From: a virus
Length of the DNA: 20,721 nucleotides
Reading direction: 5' to 3' (one strand)
IMG/VR virus record: IMGVR_UViG_3300033143_004181
Location: 1 to 20,721 of that record
The translations under genes and the position numbers were made by a program. Of the stretch, positions 13,105-19,817 are shown in pieces. Numbering within the stretch: the first letter of the stretch is position 1; each line of letters opens with the position of its first letter. Under the pieces are notes generated by a model, which saw only the letters and a list, made by a program, of their open reading frames with translations, was not told the DNA's origin and did no database searches.

Positions 13105-13596
13105 ATGATGAACGAAGGACGTTATTTAGGTACCTGTAAAGATTTGGGCATGGACACCTCCGTCAACAAAACCTTGCTGTTGGATGTTATTTTTGAGGTC
13201 TCGCAGATTGCATCTAACGGCAACTGGGAACAAGTGAGTCCGTTTGATCGACATGTGCGAATTTATCTATCACCAGCGGCTTGGCCAATGTCACAGCAAA
13301 AACTCGATTCTCTTGATTTCAATGGTGACTTCAGGAACCCCGAAATTACTACTGAATGGGTAGAGCTGATATGTAAACACGAGGATTACAAAGGCCAGAC
13401 ACGCGAGCGGTGGGAACTGGCAGAATGGGGCAACCAGGAACGGCTGGCGCCGCCTGATGACGAACTACGCAAGCTAAGTGCCCGCTATAAAACTGCTCAG
13501 GCGGCTAATAAGAAACCACCTGGTAAACCAGCAGCGCCCCCAGTGCAAGGCCCGGACGATGTGCCGGGCTATGAAGATAAGGACATACCGTTCTGA
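13105..13596 (+). CDS. SSB-like protein with DIPF acidic tail
   Basis: 163 residues (a second ATG at 13108 is equally possible). Residues ~1-115 have a beta-rich look (KTLLLDVIFEVS, then HVRIYLSPAAW and WVELICKHEDYKGQTRERWEL) consistent with an OB-like fold. A Pro/Ala/Lys-rich linker follows, and the protein ends GYEDKDIPF. That acidic tip with D-I-P-F is the hallmark by which bacterial SSB recruits partner proteins. It starts one base after the ATPase gene. It most likely coats single-stranded DNA and brings in the ATPase and nuclease. The fold assignment is inferred; the tail is seen directly. Confidence 0.75.
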   Translation: MMNEGRYLGTCKDLGMDTSVNKTLLLDVIFEVSQIASNGNWEQVSPFDRHVRIYLSPAAWPMSQQKLDSLDFNGDFRNPEITTEWVELICKHEDYKGQTRERWELAEWGNQERLAPPDDELRKLSARYKTAQAANKKPPGKPAAPPVQGPDDVPGYEDKDIPF

Positions 13597-13611
13597 CACA
13601 GAAAGACGACG

Positions 13612-13773
13612 ATGAAGAATAGCGATAATAAGTTTTGGTTAGGCGCAATAATATCCGTATGCGTAACCGTTATTATAGTGGTATGCACGATATTTATTTT
13701 TGTGAACAATCGCGACGAAATATTCATTAACGCCGGATACGACAGAACAACTATTTTGTTTTATCAACCGTAA
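13612..13773 (+). CDS. Small single-TM protein
   Basis: 53 residues. After KNSDNKFW a hydrophobic segment runs from about residue 10 to 31 (GAIISVCVTVIIVVCTIFIF), followed by a short polar tail ending YQP. The ribosome-binding site is weak (GAAAG). It lies between the SSB-like and the coiled-coil gene on the same strand. No family was recognised; it is a plausible membrane peptide of the kind phages often encode among early genes. Confidence 0.5.
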   Translation: MKNSDNKFWLGAIISVCVTVIIVVCTIFIFVNNRDEIFINAGYDRTTILFYQP

Positions 13774-13838
13774 AGGCTCTGTAACAATCGAAGTCGACAA
13801 ACGTAAATGCAGAATGAGAGAGAAGGCGAGATGACAAC

Positions 13839-14093
13839 ATGACTGAGCGAACTATTGGGGAAATCGACAACGAAATAGAAAAATTACAGCACGAGATAGA
13901 AAAATTACAGTACGAGCGAGAGGCGATCATAAGAACCATATTAGTTGCAGCGCAATCTAATATCCTCAACCGCAACGGAGGCTGCAAATGCGATCCGCAA
14001 TGCCTGGATTGCGCGGATGGGGAAAGGATATTAACGCAGTTGGATGAGTTGGGAAACTATTTATACATAATACCCAAACGCAGAAAGAGATAA
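13839..14093 (+). CDS. Short coiled-coil protein with a cysteine cluster
   Basis: 84 residues. Residues ~7-35 are a heptad-like coiled coil (EIDNEIEKLQHEIEKLQYE), containing a repeated EIEKLQ. A CKCDPQCLDC cluster sits near residue 50-58, then a basic C terminus (KRRKR). It probably dimerises and may bind a metal. The gene precedes the replication protein, with an AAGGAG site for that gene in the 41-base gap. No function can be assigned. Confidence 0.6.
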   Translation: MTERTIGEIDNEIEKLQHEIEKLQYEREAIIRTILVAAQSNILNRNGGCKCDPQCLDCADGERILTQLDELGNYLYIIPKRRKR

Positions 14094-14134
14094 TTAATAA
14101 CCCGAACGGACTCGCCGTCAGGCTAAGGAGAGCC

Positions 14135-14914
14135 ATGAAAAAAGATAATATAAGTCCGGCATTCCAATTTTACCCTAATGATTGGCTCAGTTCGCCCAAA
14201 ATTATGACCATGAGTCCAGCGGAGGAAGGGGCCTATATCAGACTGCTTTGTATCTGCTGGGCGAACGATGGGCTGCCCGATAATGATGACGAATTGGCGG
14301 TGCTTTCACGACTCGGAGAAGACTGGTTGAACGGTCGTTCAACAGCCGTTCGTAAATGCTTCATTAAACATCCAAAAAAAAATAACTTTTTGCACAACAA
14401 AAGATTGATGACGGAGGCGAAAAAACAACACTCGTATCGGCAAGCTGGACGTAAGGCTGGTATTGCGTCCGGTAAAGCCCGCCGTAAAAAGAATTTAGGG
14501 CTTAAAGAAAAAATGAACGAACCTTCAACGACCGTTGCAAAATCGTTGAACGGTTTGCGAACGAAATCGAACTCTTCATCTTCATCTTCTTCTTCATCTT
14601 CTGATTTAAAAGAAAAGAATAAGAAGAGCGCGCGCGCTAATATAAAATTTATCAAACCCGCCCCCCAAGAGGTCGAAGAATACGCCACGCAAATTGGTGC
14701 CAGTATTGATGGGCAGATGTTCTGCTCTTACTACGAAGCGAACGGCTGGCGAGTGGGCCGTAATCCGATGAAATCCTGGAAGGCGGCGGTAGTAACCTGG
14801 ACTAAGCGGTCGGAGTTTAATAAGCGGGGGGACGAAACATCCGAGCAACAGGCACAACGTGAGATGGACGAATATAGAAAAAAAAGAAAAAGACAAGGCG
14901 TAGAAGTACCATGA
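14135..14914 (+). CDS. DUF1376 phage replication protein
   Basis: 259 residues. The N-terminal ~75 residues (FQFYPNDWLSSPKIMTMSP, then EEGAYIRLLCICW and DDELAVLSRL) are a clear DUF1376 domain, found in phage and prophage replication regions next to helicase loaders. A basic linker follows and then ten consecutive serines (about residues 147-156). The C-terminal domain (FCSYYEANGWRVGRNPMKSWKAAVVTW) is the tail seen in phage replication initiators and DnaT-like proteins. It likely binds origin DNA or recruits helicase. AAGGAGAG precedes the ATG. Repeats inside the gene are candidate initiator sites, as in lambda O. It overlaps the next gene by ATGA. Confidence 0.85.
   Translation: MKKDNISPAFQFYPNDWLSSPKIMTMSPAEEGAYIRLLCICWANDGLPDNDDELAVLSRLGEDWLNGRSTAVRKCFIKHPKKNNFLHNKRLMTEAKKQHSYRQAGRKAGIASGKARRKKNLGLKEKMNEPSTTVAKSLNGLRTKSNSSSSSSSSSSDLKEKNKKSARANIKFIKPAPQEVEEYATQIGASIDGQMFCSYYEANGWRVGRNPMKSWKAAVVTWTKRSEFNKRGDETSEQQAQREMDEYRKKRKRQGVEVP
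14326..14554 (+). repeat. Iteron-like motifs inside the replication gene
   Basis: GTTGAACGGT occurs at 14326-14335 and 14545-14554. AACGGTCGTT occurs at 14330-14339 and in reverse at 14527-14536. The first copy lies in a 7-bp inverted repeat, TTGAACG (14327-14333) with CGTTCAA (14336-14342). An AT-rich A/T-tract region follows at about 14353-14400. An origin here is possible. Confidence 0.3.
14573..14602 (+). repeat. TCT/TCA microsatellite encoding ten serines
   Basis: Ten consecutive TCT or TCA codons link the two halves of the DUF1376 protein. Such a tract could vary by slippage in steps of three bases, changing linker length without losing frame. Confidence 0.8.
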
Positions 14915-15393
14915 TCTTGAATGATTATATTCTTGACCAACTTATGAGTTATTACCCCGATAGCAAAAAAGCAAAGCCTGCAATTGCTGACGAGATTGCC
15001 GCTGAGTTTGGTCAGATGGGATTGGGAGAGAGAGAGTTTGATGATATTTTGCGGGCGTATCGAAAGGCAAACCAATGGTGCCCTGAGCTTCGGACGCTGC
15101 AACCGTTCATGCCGGTTCGTAAGAGCAATTGGAAAGGCAGAATGATTCATGGGATATTTGTGCAGAACAAATCTGACGCTCTTGACTTTTTTGATCTAAC
15201 GCAAGCAGGCTGTGGCTCACCGTCGATATTTCGCAAATACGGTCTGAAGAATCCAGGCGACCAATACGTAAGAGCGGCGGAAGTATTAGGCCGTTGTGCT
15301 ACAACGTTAGAAGAACAGGCGCGGGCGACAAAGTACATGCAAGGAGCAATTAAACAGGCAGCGGCGATAACGGCCAGAAAGGCGGGTGAGTGA
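14911..15393 (+). CDS. Unknown protein between DUF1376 and RusA
   Basis: 160 residues, starting inside the previous stop codon (ATGA) and ending one base into the RusA gene start. The N-terminal half (YILDQLMSYYPDSKKAKP, then EFDDILRAYRKANQWCPEL) is helical and resembles the small DNA-binding partner domains often encoded beside phage replication initiators, but I cannot name a family. The C-terminal half has a helical run (YVRAAEVLGRCATTLEEQA). The tight coupling on both sides suggests it works with replication or recombination proteins. Confidence 0.65.
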   Translation: MILNDYILDQLMSYYPDSKKAKPAIADEIAAEFGQMGLGEREFDDILRAYRKANQWCPELRTLQPFMPVRKSNWKGRMIHGIFVQNKSDALDFFDLTQAGCGSPSIFRKYGLKNPGDQYVRAAEVLGRCATTLEEQARATKYMQGAIKQAAAITARKAGE

Positions 15394-15809
15394 TGCGGAT
15401 AGAAATTACCATTCTGGGCGACCCTAAATCACAGAAGCGGCATAGGCACACCAGCGCCGGTAAGTTTGTACGTACTTACGACCCGAGCGCGGCGGATAAA
15501 ACACATATGCGCGTGATATTGCAAGAAAAAGCGCCGCCTAAGCCGCTGACCGGGCCGGTGCGGGTGGATATTACTTGGTATTTTCCGTACCGCAAGGGCG
15601 ATTACGGGACTGGCCGAAACGCCGATAAACTAAAAATATCAGCGCCGACATATCACACAACAAAACCTGACCGAGACAATGCTGACAAGATCGTCCTCGA
15701 TGCGATGAGCGGTATATATTTTATGGACGACCGGCAAGTATGTGGGGGCGAGTTACGTAAATATTATTCTGAGCGGCCGCGAACGGAGATTGTTGTTACG
15801 GAGTTGTAA
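15393..15809 (+). CDS. rusA: RusA-family Holliday junction resolvase
   Basis: 138 residues from ATG 15393, which overlaps the previous stop by one base; a GTG at 15390 is in frame one codon earlier. The family signature is complete: EITILGDPKSQKR at the start, KPDRDNADKIVLDAM (D93, D95 and D98) and MDDRQV (D112, D113), carrying the metal-binding aspartates. RusA dimers cut four-way DNA junctions symmetrically, resolving recombination intermediates made by the nuclease, ATPase and SSB proteins upstream. Length and motif spacing are normal. Confidence 0.92.
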   Translation: MRIEITILGDPKSQKRHRHTSAGKFVRTYDPSAADKTHMRVILQEKAPPKPLTGPVRVDITWYFPYRKGDYGTGRNADKLKISAPTYHTTKPDRDNADKIVLDAMSGIYFMDDRQVCGGELRKYYSERPRTEIVVTEL

Positions 15810-15821
15810 CGAGAGGTCAAT

Positions 15822-16685
15822 ATGCCAAGTAAAATCGAATGGACTAACGAAACTTGGAACCCGCTTATCGGATGTAGTAAAGTGTCGGAGGGTTGCGAGA
15901 ATTGCTATGCCGAGAAGATGGCCAAGCGGTTAAAGGCAATGGGAATGCTACAATACCAACGGGTTGTTGACGATAATGGCTGGACAGAAAAAATCTACTT
16001 GGCCAAAGATCAGATGGAAAAGCCCCTACACTGGAAAAAACCGCGGATGATATTTGTCTGTAGTATGAGCGACTTGTTTTACTATCGCATATTACCTAAA
16101 CAGTTAAGACGAACACAAGACATCATAAGCCGATGTCCACAACACACTTTCCAGATATTAACTAAGCAGCCGATTAGAATGCAGCGTTTTGTAGAACAGA
16201 ATCCGTTTAGCAAAAACGTTTGGCTTGGCGTCTCCTGCGAAAACCAGCGATGGGCCGACGAGCGGATACCGCATTTATTAGACACGCCCGCCGTTGTATG
16301 TTTTGTTTCTTTTGAACCATTGTTGGGGCCTGTAAATTTAGAAAAAAATGAATGCTGTTGTGCAAAGTGTGGGGGTTGTGGAGAGGGGTATGCAGGTGAA
16401 CCAAGTACAATTTGTCATGTTTGCGGTGGTAGCGGTATGGGCTCAAGGTTGGACTGGGTAATTATCGGGGCCGAAAGCATTGGTGGTCGGCCGGGCCGAG
16501 AATGTAAGCTGGAATGGGTACTTGATATTGTGCGGGAGTGCAAAGACGCAAACACGCCGGTATTTGTTAAGCAAGTTCACGTACACAAAAACGGCAGATT
16601 AATATTGTCCAAAGACCCGGCTGAGTGGCCGGAAGAAATACGGCTGCGGGAATACCCCGCAAGAAGGGATAATACAAATGAGTAA
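15822..16685 (+). CDS. DUF5131 (phage Gp37/Gp68-type) protein with inserted zinc ribbon
   Basis: 287 residues. The start IEWTNETWNPLIGCSKVSEGCENCYAE is diagnostic of DUF5131, with a C18, C25 and C28 triplet like that of radical-SAM-related enzymes. Other family blocks are IFVCSMSDLF, TKQPIRM, WLGVSCENQ, SFEPLLGPV and DWVIIGAESIGG. Residues ~178-205 insert a CxxCxGxG-type ribbon (CAKCGGCGEGY then CHVCGGSG), which looks DnaJ-like. The exact reaction of DUF5131 proteins is not established to my knowledge; an iron-sulfur enzyme is likely. It overlaps the next gene by eight bases. It could modify nucleic acid or a small molecule in the replication stage. Confidence 0.85.
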   Translation: MPSKIEWTNETWNPLIGCSKVSEGCENCYAEKMAKRLKAMGMLQYQRVVDDNGWTEKIYLAKDQMEKPLHWKKPRMIFVCSMSDLFYYRILPKQLRRTQDIISRCPQHTFQILTKQPIRMQRFVEQNPFSKNVWLGVSCENQRWADERIPHLLDTPAVVCFVSFEPLLGPVNLEKNECCCAKCGGCGEGYAGEPSTICHVCGGSGMGSRLDWVIIGAESIGGRPGRECKLEWVLDIVRECKDANTPVFVKQVHVHKNGRLILSKDPAEWPEEIRLREYPARRDNTNE

Positions 16686-17466
16686 ACCAAAAATAGCAGA
16701 CAAACAGATCAAAGCCTTAAGGGAATTTATCCAGGCTAACTTTGAGCAGGGCGATAAAGTCCTAGTCATTCGGACTTGGCAGCAAGGTGAATGTGGTTTT
16801 ATCTATGGCTGTACCAGAGCAAAGCGGGACGCTGTTGGCGAGGTATTTACAATAAGGAACATCTATACAGTGGACAATAGCCTACTGTGCCCCTACATAG
16901 CCCTTAACGGGTTTCCAGATGCTAATAATTATTTCCCCCCCTTTGCCCTGCAAAAGGTGGAGCCTGAACCGGAACCCGAACCTATAGTAATTGAGGGAGA
17001 AAACATTGTTACTCGAAACCCTCTAACCTGGGTAACGCCCGACGATGCTGAGGAAGCAGCCAAAAAGGGCCTGCTTGCCGCCGTAAAAAGCTCAATTGAA
17101 CACCACGAACAGCTTGCCTTTCGGCCGCCGGAAGTACTCATCGAAAAATTCGAGACGGAGGATAAATTAAAAGACTATATAAGGTCCTCCTATTGTGCCT
17201 TATGTCACTGGACCAGAATGAAATCAAGAAGGGGATATTTGACAACGAGAGAGTGCCATGACTTCTGTCCTTTGTTTAATGCAAGGCCCATACCTGTTCC
17301 AATGTCCTCTAGCTGCTGCCCGGAATGGTCAAAGGTCAGTAAAACTCTTACTGATGTCAAGAATAAACTAAGTCTTAAAACAATCGAGGCTTTTCAGGAA
17401 AAAGAAAAGCCGTTGTTGTTGCGGCTGATGCGATTGCGGGATAAGTTGGAACGTAGAACGAAGTAA
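16678..17466 (+). CDS. Unknown two-domain protein with PEPEPEP hinge and cysteine cluster
   Basis: 262 residues. The N-terminal ~95 residues look beta-rich (DKVLVIRTWQQGECGFIYG then GEVFTIRNIYTV). A rigid-looking hinge EPEPEPEP (about 97-104) leads to a helical part (DDAEEAAKKGLLAAVKSSIE) and a cysteine cluster CALCHW, CHDFCP and CCPEW (about 177-220), probably a zinc site. The family was not recognised. It begins inside the DUF5131 gene and ends just before a lipoprotein gene with a good AGGAG site. Confidence 0.65.
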   Translation: MSKPKIADKQIKALREFIQANFEQGDKVLVIRTWQQGECGFIYGCTRAKRDAVGEVFTIRNIYTVDNSLLCPYIALNGFPDANNYFPPFALQKVEPEPEPEPIVIEGENIVTRNPLTWVTPDDAEEAAKKGLLAAVKSSIEHHEQLAFRPPEVLIEKFETEDKLKDYIRSSYCALCHWTRMKSRRGYLTTRECHDFCPLFNARPIPVPMSSSCCPEWSKVSKTLTDVKNKLSLKTIEAFQEKEKPLLLRLMRLRDKLERRTK

Positions 17467-17488
17467 CTTTTACTTTAGGAGAACTGTC

Positions 17489-17884
17489 ATGTTGAAGAAC
17501 TGGAAAAGATTGTTGTTGATGGTAACGGTATTAGCCTTCATGGGCTGCATGGGCTGTGAGCTAGACGAAGAGACAGCGGGCAAAATCGACACCGCAGTCG
17601 ATACTGGTATTAAGCTTGTTCCTCTTGGCCCCATCATAGCAGGGTTTTGGCCCCCTGCTGCTGGGATAGCGGCAATAGTAGGCATAGTGTTCGGAGCCTG
17701 GAAGCAACGTAAGGCAAACACTACTTATGCTCTTAGCAGGACGATTGTATCCGCTATCGAAAAGTGGAAGCAAGAGCGACCCAATGACTGGCCATATCTG
17801 GAGGTCGAGCTTAATAAACTCATTGGCCCAACGGCGGAGAATATTATCCGTGCAATGCGGGGTCTGCCAGAGAAGCAAAAGTAA
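17489..17884 (+). CDS. Membrane lipoprotein, possible lysis or entry-exclusion protein
   Basis: 131 residues. The N terminus (KRLLLMVTVLAFMGC) is a signal peptide with a lipobox-like FMGC, though methionine at -2 is unusual; a second cysteine follows at MGC. A second hydrophobic stretch (LVPLGPIIAGF then AAGIAAIVGIVFGAW) runs from about residue 47 to 72. The rest is a soluble helical tail (ALSRTIVSAIEKWKQERP). The start is supported by AGGAG nine bases upstream. Lipoproteins with a second membrane segment are compatible with lysis, spanin-like or superinfection-exclusion roles; the sequence does not decide. Confidence 0.7.
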   Translation: MLKNWKRLLLMVTVLAFMGCMGCELDEETAGKIDTAVDTGIKLVPLGPIIAGFWPPAAGIAAIVGIVFGAWKQRKANTTYALSRTIVSAIEKWKQERPNDWPYLEVELNKLIGPTAENIIRAMRGLPEKQK

Positions 17885-17893
17885 ATAAAACCA

Positions 17894-17996
17894 GCCGGGG
17901 CGGCGTGTGTGAAACGCTTAAGCCCTACAGCAAGAGTTAATCGGTTTATGAGCGTAAGGGCAAAACTGATAGCAGGTTCAAATCCTGCCCCCGGCG
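17894..17996 (+). ncRNA. tRNA-like element B (103 nt)
   Basis: GCCGGGG (17894-17900) pairs perfectly with CCCCGGC (17989-17995). GCGT/ACGC (17903-17917) makes a D-arm-like hairpin lacking a GG loop. The T arm, GCAGG TTCAAAT CCTGC (17972-17988), is identical to that of element A. The middle is oversized and can form competing stems: GCCCT (17922-17926) with AGGGC (17957-17961), or ATCGGTTT with AAACTGAT. No anticodon arm is visible. The acceptor stem and T arm recall a bacterial tRNA-Leu, so it may derive from one. An 18-bp upstream segment (17883-17900) recurs at 18087-18104. Confidence 0.45.
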
Positions 17997-18005
17997 TTTG
18001 GCAGG

Positions 18006-18041
18006 ACGCCGTGCTGACCAACAGATGCTTAACTTGCGGCG
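18006..18041 (+). other. Hairpin between tRNA-like elements B and C
   Basis: ACGCCG (18006-18011) pairs with CGGCGT (18036-18041); a second short hairpin GTTCG/CGAAC lies at about 18070-18085. Together with elements B and C, the whole stretch 17885-18197 appears to be structured RNA; I see no convincing gene in it. Confidence 0.3.
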
Positions 18042-18094
18042 TATTAGAGGCAAGGAACCAGGCGTGACAGTTCGGAGAGACGAACAAAATAAAA

Positions 18095-18178
18095 CCAGCC
18101 GGGGTAGCGAATGCTATAAGTTGCCCATCTCGGAAGCAGGTATAAAAGGGTTAATCTTCCTGCCCCCGGCTGGCTTTT
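18095..18178 (+). terminator. tRNA-like element C / terminator-like stem
   Basis: CCAGCCGGGG (18095-18104) pairs perfectly over 10 bp with CCCCGGCTGG (18164-18173), followed by CTTTTTA. The enclosed 59 bases keep a GCAGG...CCTGC stem and a small TAGC/GCTA hairpin. Measured from GCCGGGG to CCCCGGC it is 73 nt, tRNA-sized, but the T loop is replaced by a longer insertion. It shares its acceptor stem and left flank with element B, so it looks like a decayed copy now able to act as a terminator. Confidence 0.5.
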
Positions 18179-18197
18179 TAGAAAGGGATGCGAAATA

Positions 18198-18365
18198 ATG
18201 CGATCAATCTCATTACTTATCGCCTTGCTCTTGATCGGCTGTACGCCCGCACCGGAGCCGTTGACCATGAAAGAGAAGCAAGTGGAATGGATGGCGTCAG
18301 AGGTAGAACAAGTAAAAGCAGGTAAACACCCACACGAGTTTTGGTTAGGAAACAGGTATCAATAA
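18198..18365 (+). CDS. Short Rz1-like proline-rich lipoprotein
   Basis: 55 residues, MRSISLLIALLLIGC then TPAPEPLT. The signal peptide ends in a good lipobox (L-I-G-C, cysteine 15), and the mature part starts with a Pro-rich stretch, as in phage Rz1 outer-membrane spanins. The remainder is helical and acidic. Its stop overlaps the next ATG by one base (TAATG). AAAGGGATG lies about 13 bases before the start. No i-spanin partner with the classic embedded-frame layout was found; the spanin role is a suggestion from size and composition. Confidence 0.6.
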   Translation: MRSISLLIALLLIGCTPAPEPLTMKEKQVEWMASEVEQVKAGKHPHEFWLGNRYQ

Positions 18366-18541
18366 TGAGCGTTAAACGTGTTATGTCTGCTTGCGAGGTA
18401 GTGTTTTCGGCATGCAGAAAGGTATCGTTGGCAGAAATAGAAGTTGTAGCGCAGCAGTTATTCCACCGTGAAGATGTTTATTATCACAAGCGTTACGACG
18501 ATCAATTTCAGTTACATGTATTCTATTGGGTGTTCCTCTAA
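18365..18541 (+). CDS. Short unknown protein coupled to the lipoprotein
   Basis: 58 residues from ATG 18365 (MSVKRVMSACEVVF); a GTG-started extension to 18341 exists, but the TAATG overlap with the lipoprotein gene supports this start. The protein is basic and aromatic (AQQLFHREDVYYHKRYDDQF). No family was recognised. Confidence 0.5.
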   Translation: MSVKRVMSACEVVFSACRKVSLAEIEVVAQQLFHREDVYYHKRYDDQFQLHVFYWVFL

Positions 18542-18596
18542 ACCGTACTATCAATTTTGGCTGATGAATAGATACAAATAGAAAGTGGGGCCAGCG

Positions 18597-18863
18597 ATGA
18601 GTAAAGAAACAGAACCAATAGGGTACATACGCAACTGCTATTTGGGTGCAAGAGATGGCGAAGCAATATTTCATGGCCGGGAGGATGGCATTACAGTCCC
18701 GACATTAAACGGATATGCGATAATCCCAATGGAAGAATACGTTCGGTTACTGAAATCTGACCCGCGATGTACTTATCTTAAACTAGAAAAATTCCGGCAG
18801 ATGTTATTAGAAGTTATCAGGGAAGGAAAGAAAGAAAGCGAGGCAAGTGATGAAACCAACTGA
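18597..18863 (+). CDS. Unknown small protein
   Basis: 88 residues from ATG 18597, preceded by AGTGGGG. It has a beta-rich N-terminal half (IGYIRNCYLGARDGEAIF then LNGYAIIPMEEYVRLL) and a helical acidic C terminus. The family was not recognised. It overlaps the next gene by 14 bases and is part of the operon that ends before the sigma factor. Confidence 0.55.
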   Translation: MSKETEPIGYIRNCYLGARDGEAIFHGREDGITVPTLNGYAIIPMEEYVRLLKSDPRCTYLKLEKFRQMLLEVIREGKKESEASDETN

Positions 18864-19188
18864 TTTATGGTGGTCAAGAGATAATCTTGTTGATGGGGAA
18901 ACCTCCAGTAACTATAGCCTTTGGCTTGGCCCTCCAGTTAAGGTAGAGCTTTATAGACTTAGCGATCTTAGCGTCTCCAAATACCAGGGTAAATTTTTTT
19001 GGCAGGCCTCAACTATAACAAGCAACATCCTGTTTGATTGGCCTGCATCAGACATCAACGCCAAGTTCCCCGCGCTAAAACTCCGTAAAGGCCAGTGTGT
19101 GCGGGTATGTCTTACAAGGGCCAGGAAAAAAATAATAACCCCGGCAGGACTATCAAAGTTGAATACAATAGCCAACACTAACCCTTAA
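18850..19188 (+). CDS. Unknown small protein
   Basis: 112 residues from ATG 18850, with GAGG seven bases upstream; GTG 18847 is an alternative one codon earlier. It looks beta-rich and aromatic (LWWSRDNL, then NYSLWLGPPVKVELYRLSDL and KFFWQASTITSNILFDW) with a basic tail. The pattern suggests an OB-like or small beta-barrel fold, but I cannot support a family. It ends 86 bases before the sigma-like gene. Confidence 0.55.
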   Translation: MKPTDLWWSRDNLVDGETSSNYSLWLGPPVKVELYRLSDLSVSKYQGKFFWQASTITSNILFDWPASDINAKFPALKLRKGQCVRVCLTRARKKIITPAGLSKLNTIANTNP

Positions 19189-19274
19189 CCATAGGAGATT
19201 ATCAGGTAGCCTGCCGGGGACTTTACAGCGTGAAGTGCAAGAAGTGCTGTTTAACGAGGTGAGATAACACGTAG

Positions 19275-19817
19275 ATGGGTAAAAAAGGCAACAAATCGCC
19301 TTTGACGGCACAGCAAAAACAACTGGCGGCTGACAATATGGGTCTGGTCTTTAAACTCTTGCGTGATGCGTATCAGAATTATCCCTCGTTAACAGAGTCC
19401 GACCGCGACGAGTTATTAGGTCATCTTTACGAGGCACTGGTGCGAGCGGCCAGAGGGTATAAAGATTTGGGCTATAAGTTCTCGACTTACGCAACGAAAG
19501 CGTTGAAGCGCGAGACGTGGTATTATTTGAGCAAGCGTAACCGCCGCAGGCGCAGAATACCTCTGGTTGATGCTCCTATTGAGGAGATGCAGATAGCAAC
19601 CACTGAATCATCAGCGGATAATCCGATTATTACCTGGTCTGAATTAGATAAGATATTTCGCAGAGCAGAATTGTCGGATCACCAGGCCAATTGCTTAAGA
19701 TTGCGGTTCAAAGAAGGCAAGACATTATGGCAGATCGGGAGGATTCAACGGCGCTGTCCTTGGGGGATAACACTTGCGATCAGGGCGGCTCTTGAGAAGA
19801 TTCGGGCGGTTTGGTAG
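19275..19817 (+). CDS. Phage-encoded sigma-70-like RNA polymerase factor
   Basis: 180 residues. Region 2 covers about residues 12-85 (LAADNMGLVFKLLRDAY, then DELLGHLYEALVRAA, then KFSTYATKALKRETWYYL). A very basic RNRRRRR follows. Region 4 (about 132-178) has LSDHQANCLRLRFKEGKTL followed by a helix-turn-helix (WQIGRIQ...WGITLAIRAALEKI). Region 1.1 is absent and region 3 is short, as in small group 4 or phage sigma factors. It would direct host RNA polymerase to phage late promoters. It lies at the end of the early/middle block, the expected place for a late switch. Its last 38 bases overlap antisense with the convergent gene ending at 19780. Confidence 0.85.
   Translation: MGKKGNKSPLTAQQKQLAADNMGLVFKLLRDAYQNYPSLTESDRDELLGHLYEALVRAARGYKDLGYKFSTYATKALKRETWYYLSKRNRRRRRIPLVDAPIEEMQIATTESSADNPIITWSELDKIFRRAELSDHQANCLRLRFKEGKTLWQIGRIQRRCPWGITLAIRAALEKIRAVW

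Noticed and set aside
13706-13831. Open frame reading KGSVTIEVDKRKCRMREKAR after the small TM gene
   Set aside because: It has no start codon of its own and would need a frameshift from the TM gene; no slippery site with supporting structure was seen.
17725-18087. 120-residue minus-strand frame containing AGFEPAI
   Set aside because: Same artefact, from the T arm of tRNA-like element B; it also overlaps the lipoprotein gene antisense.
17998-18198. 66-residue plus-strand frame starting at TTG
   Set aside because: It runs through the stems of tRNA-like element C, has no ribosome-binding site and shows no protein-like pattern.
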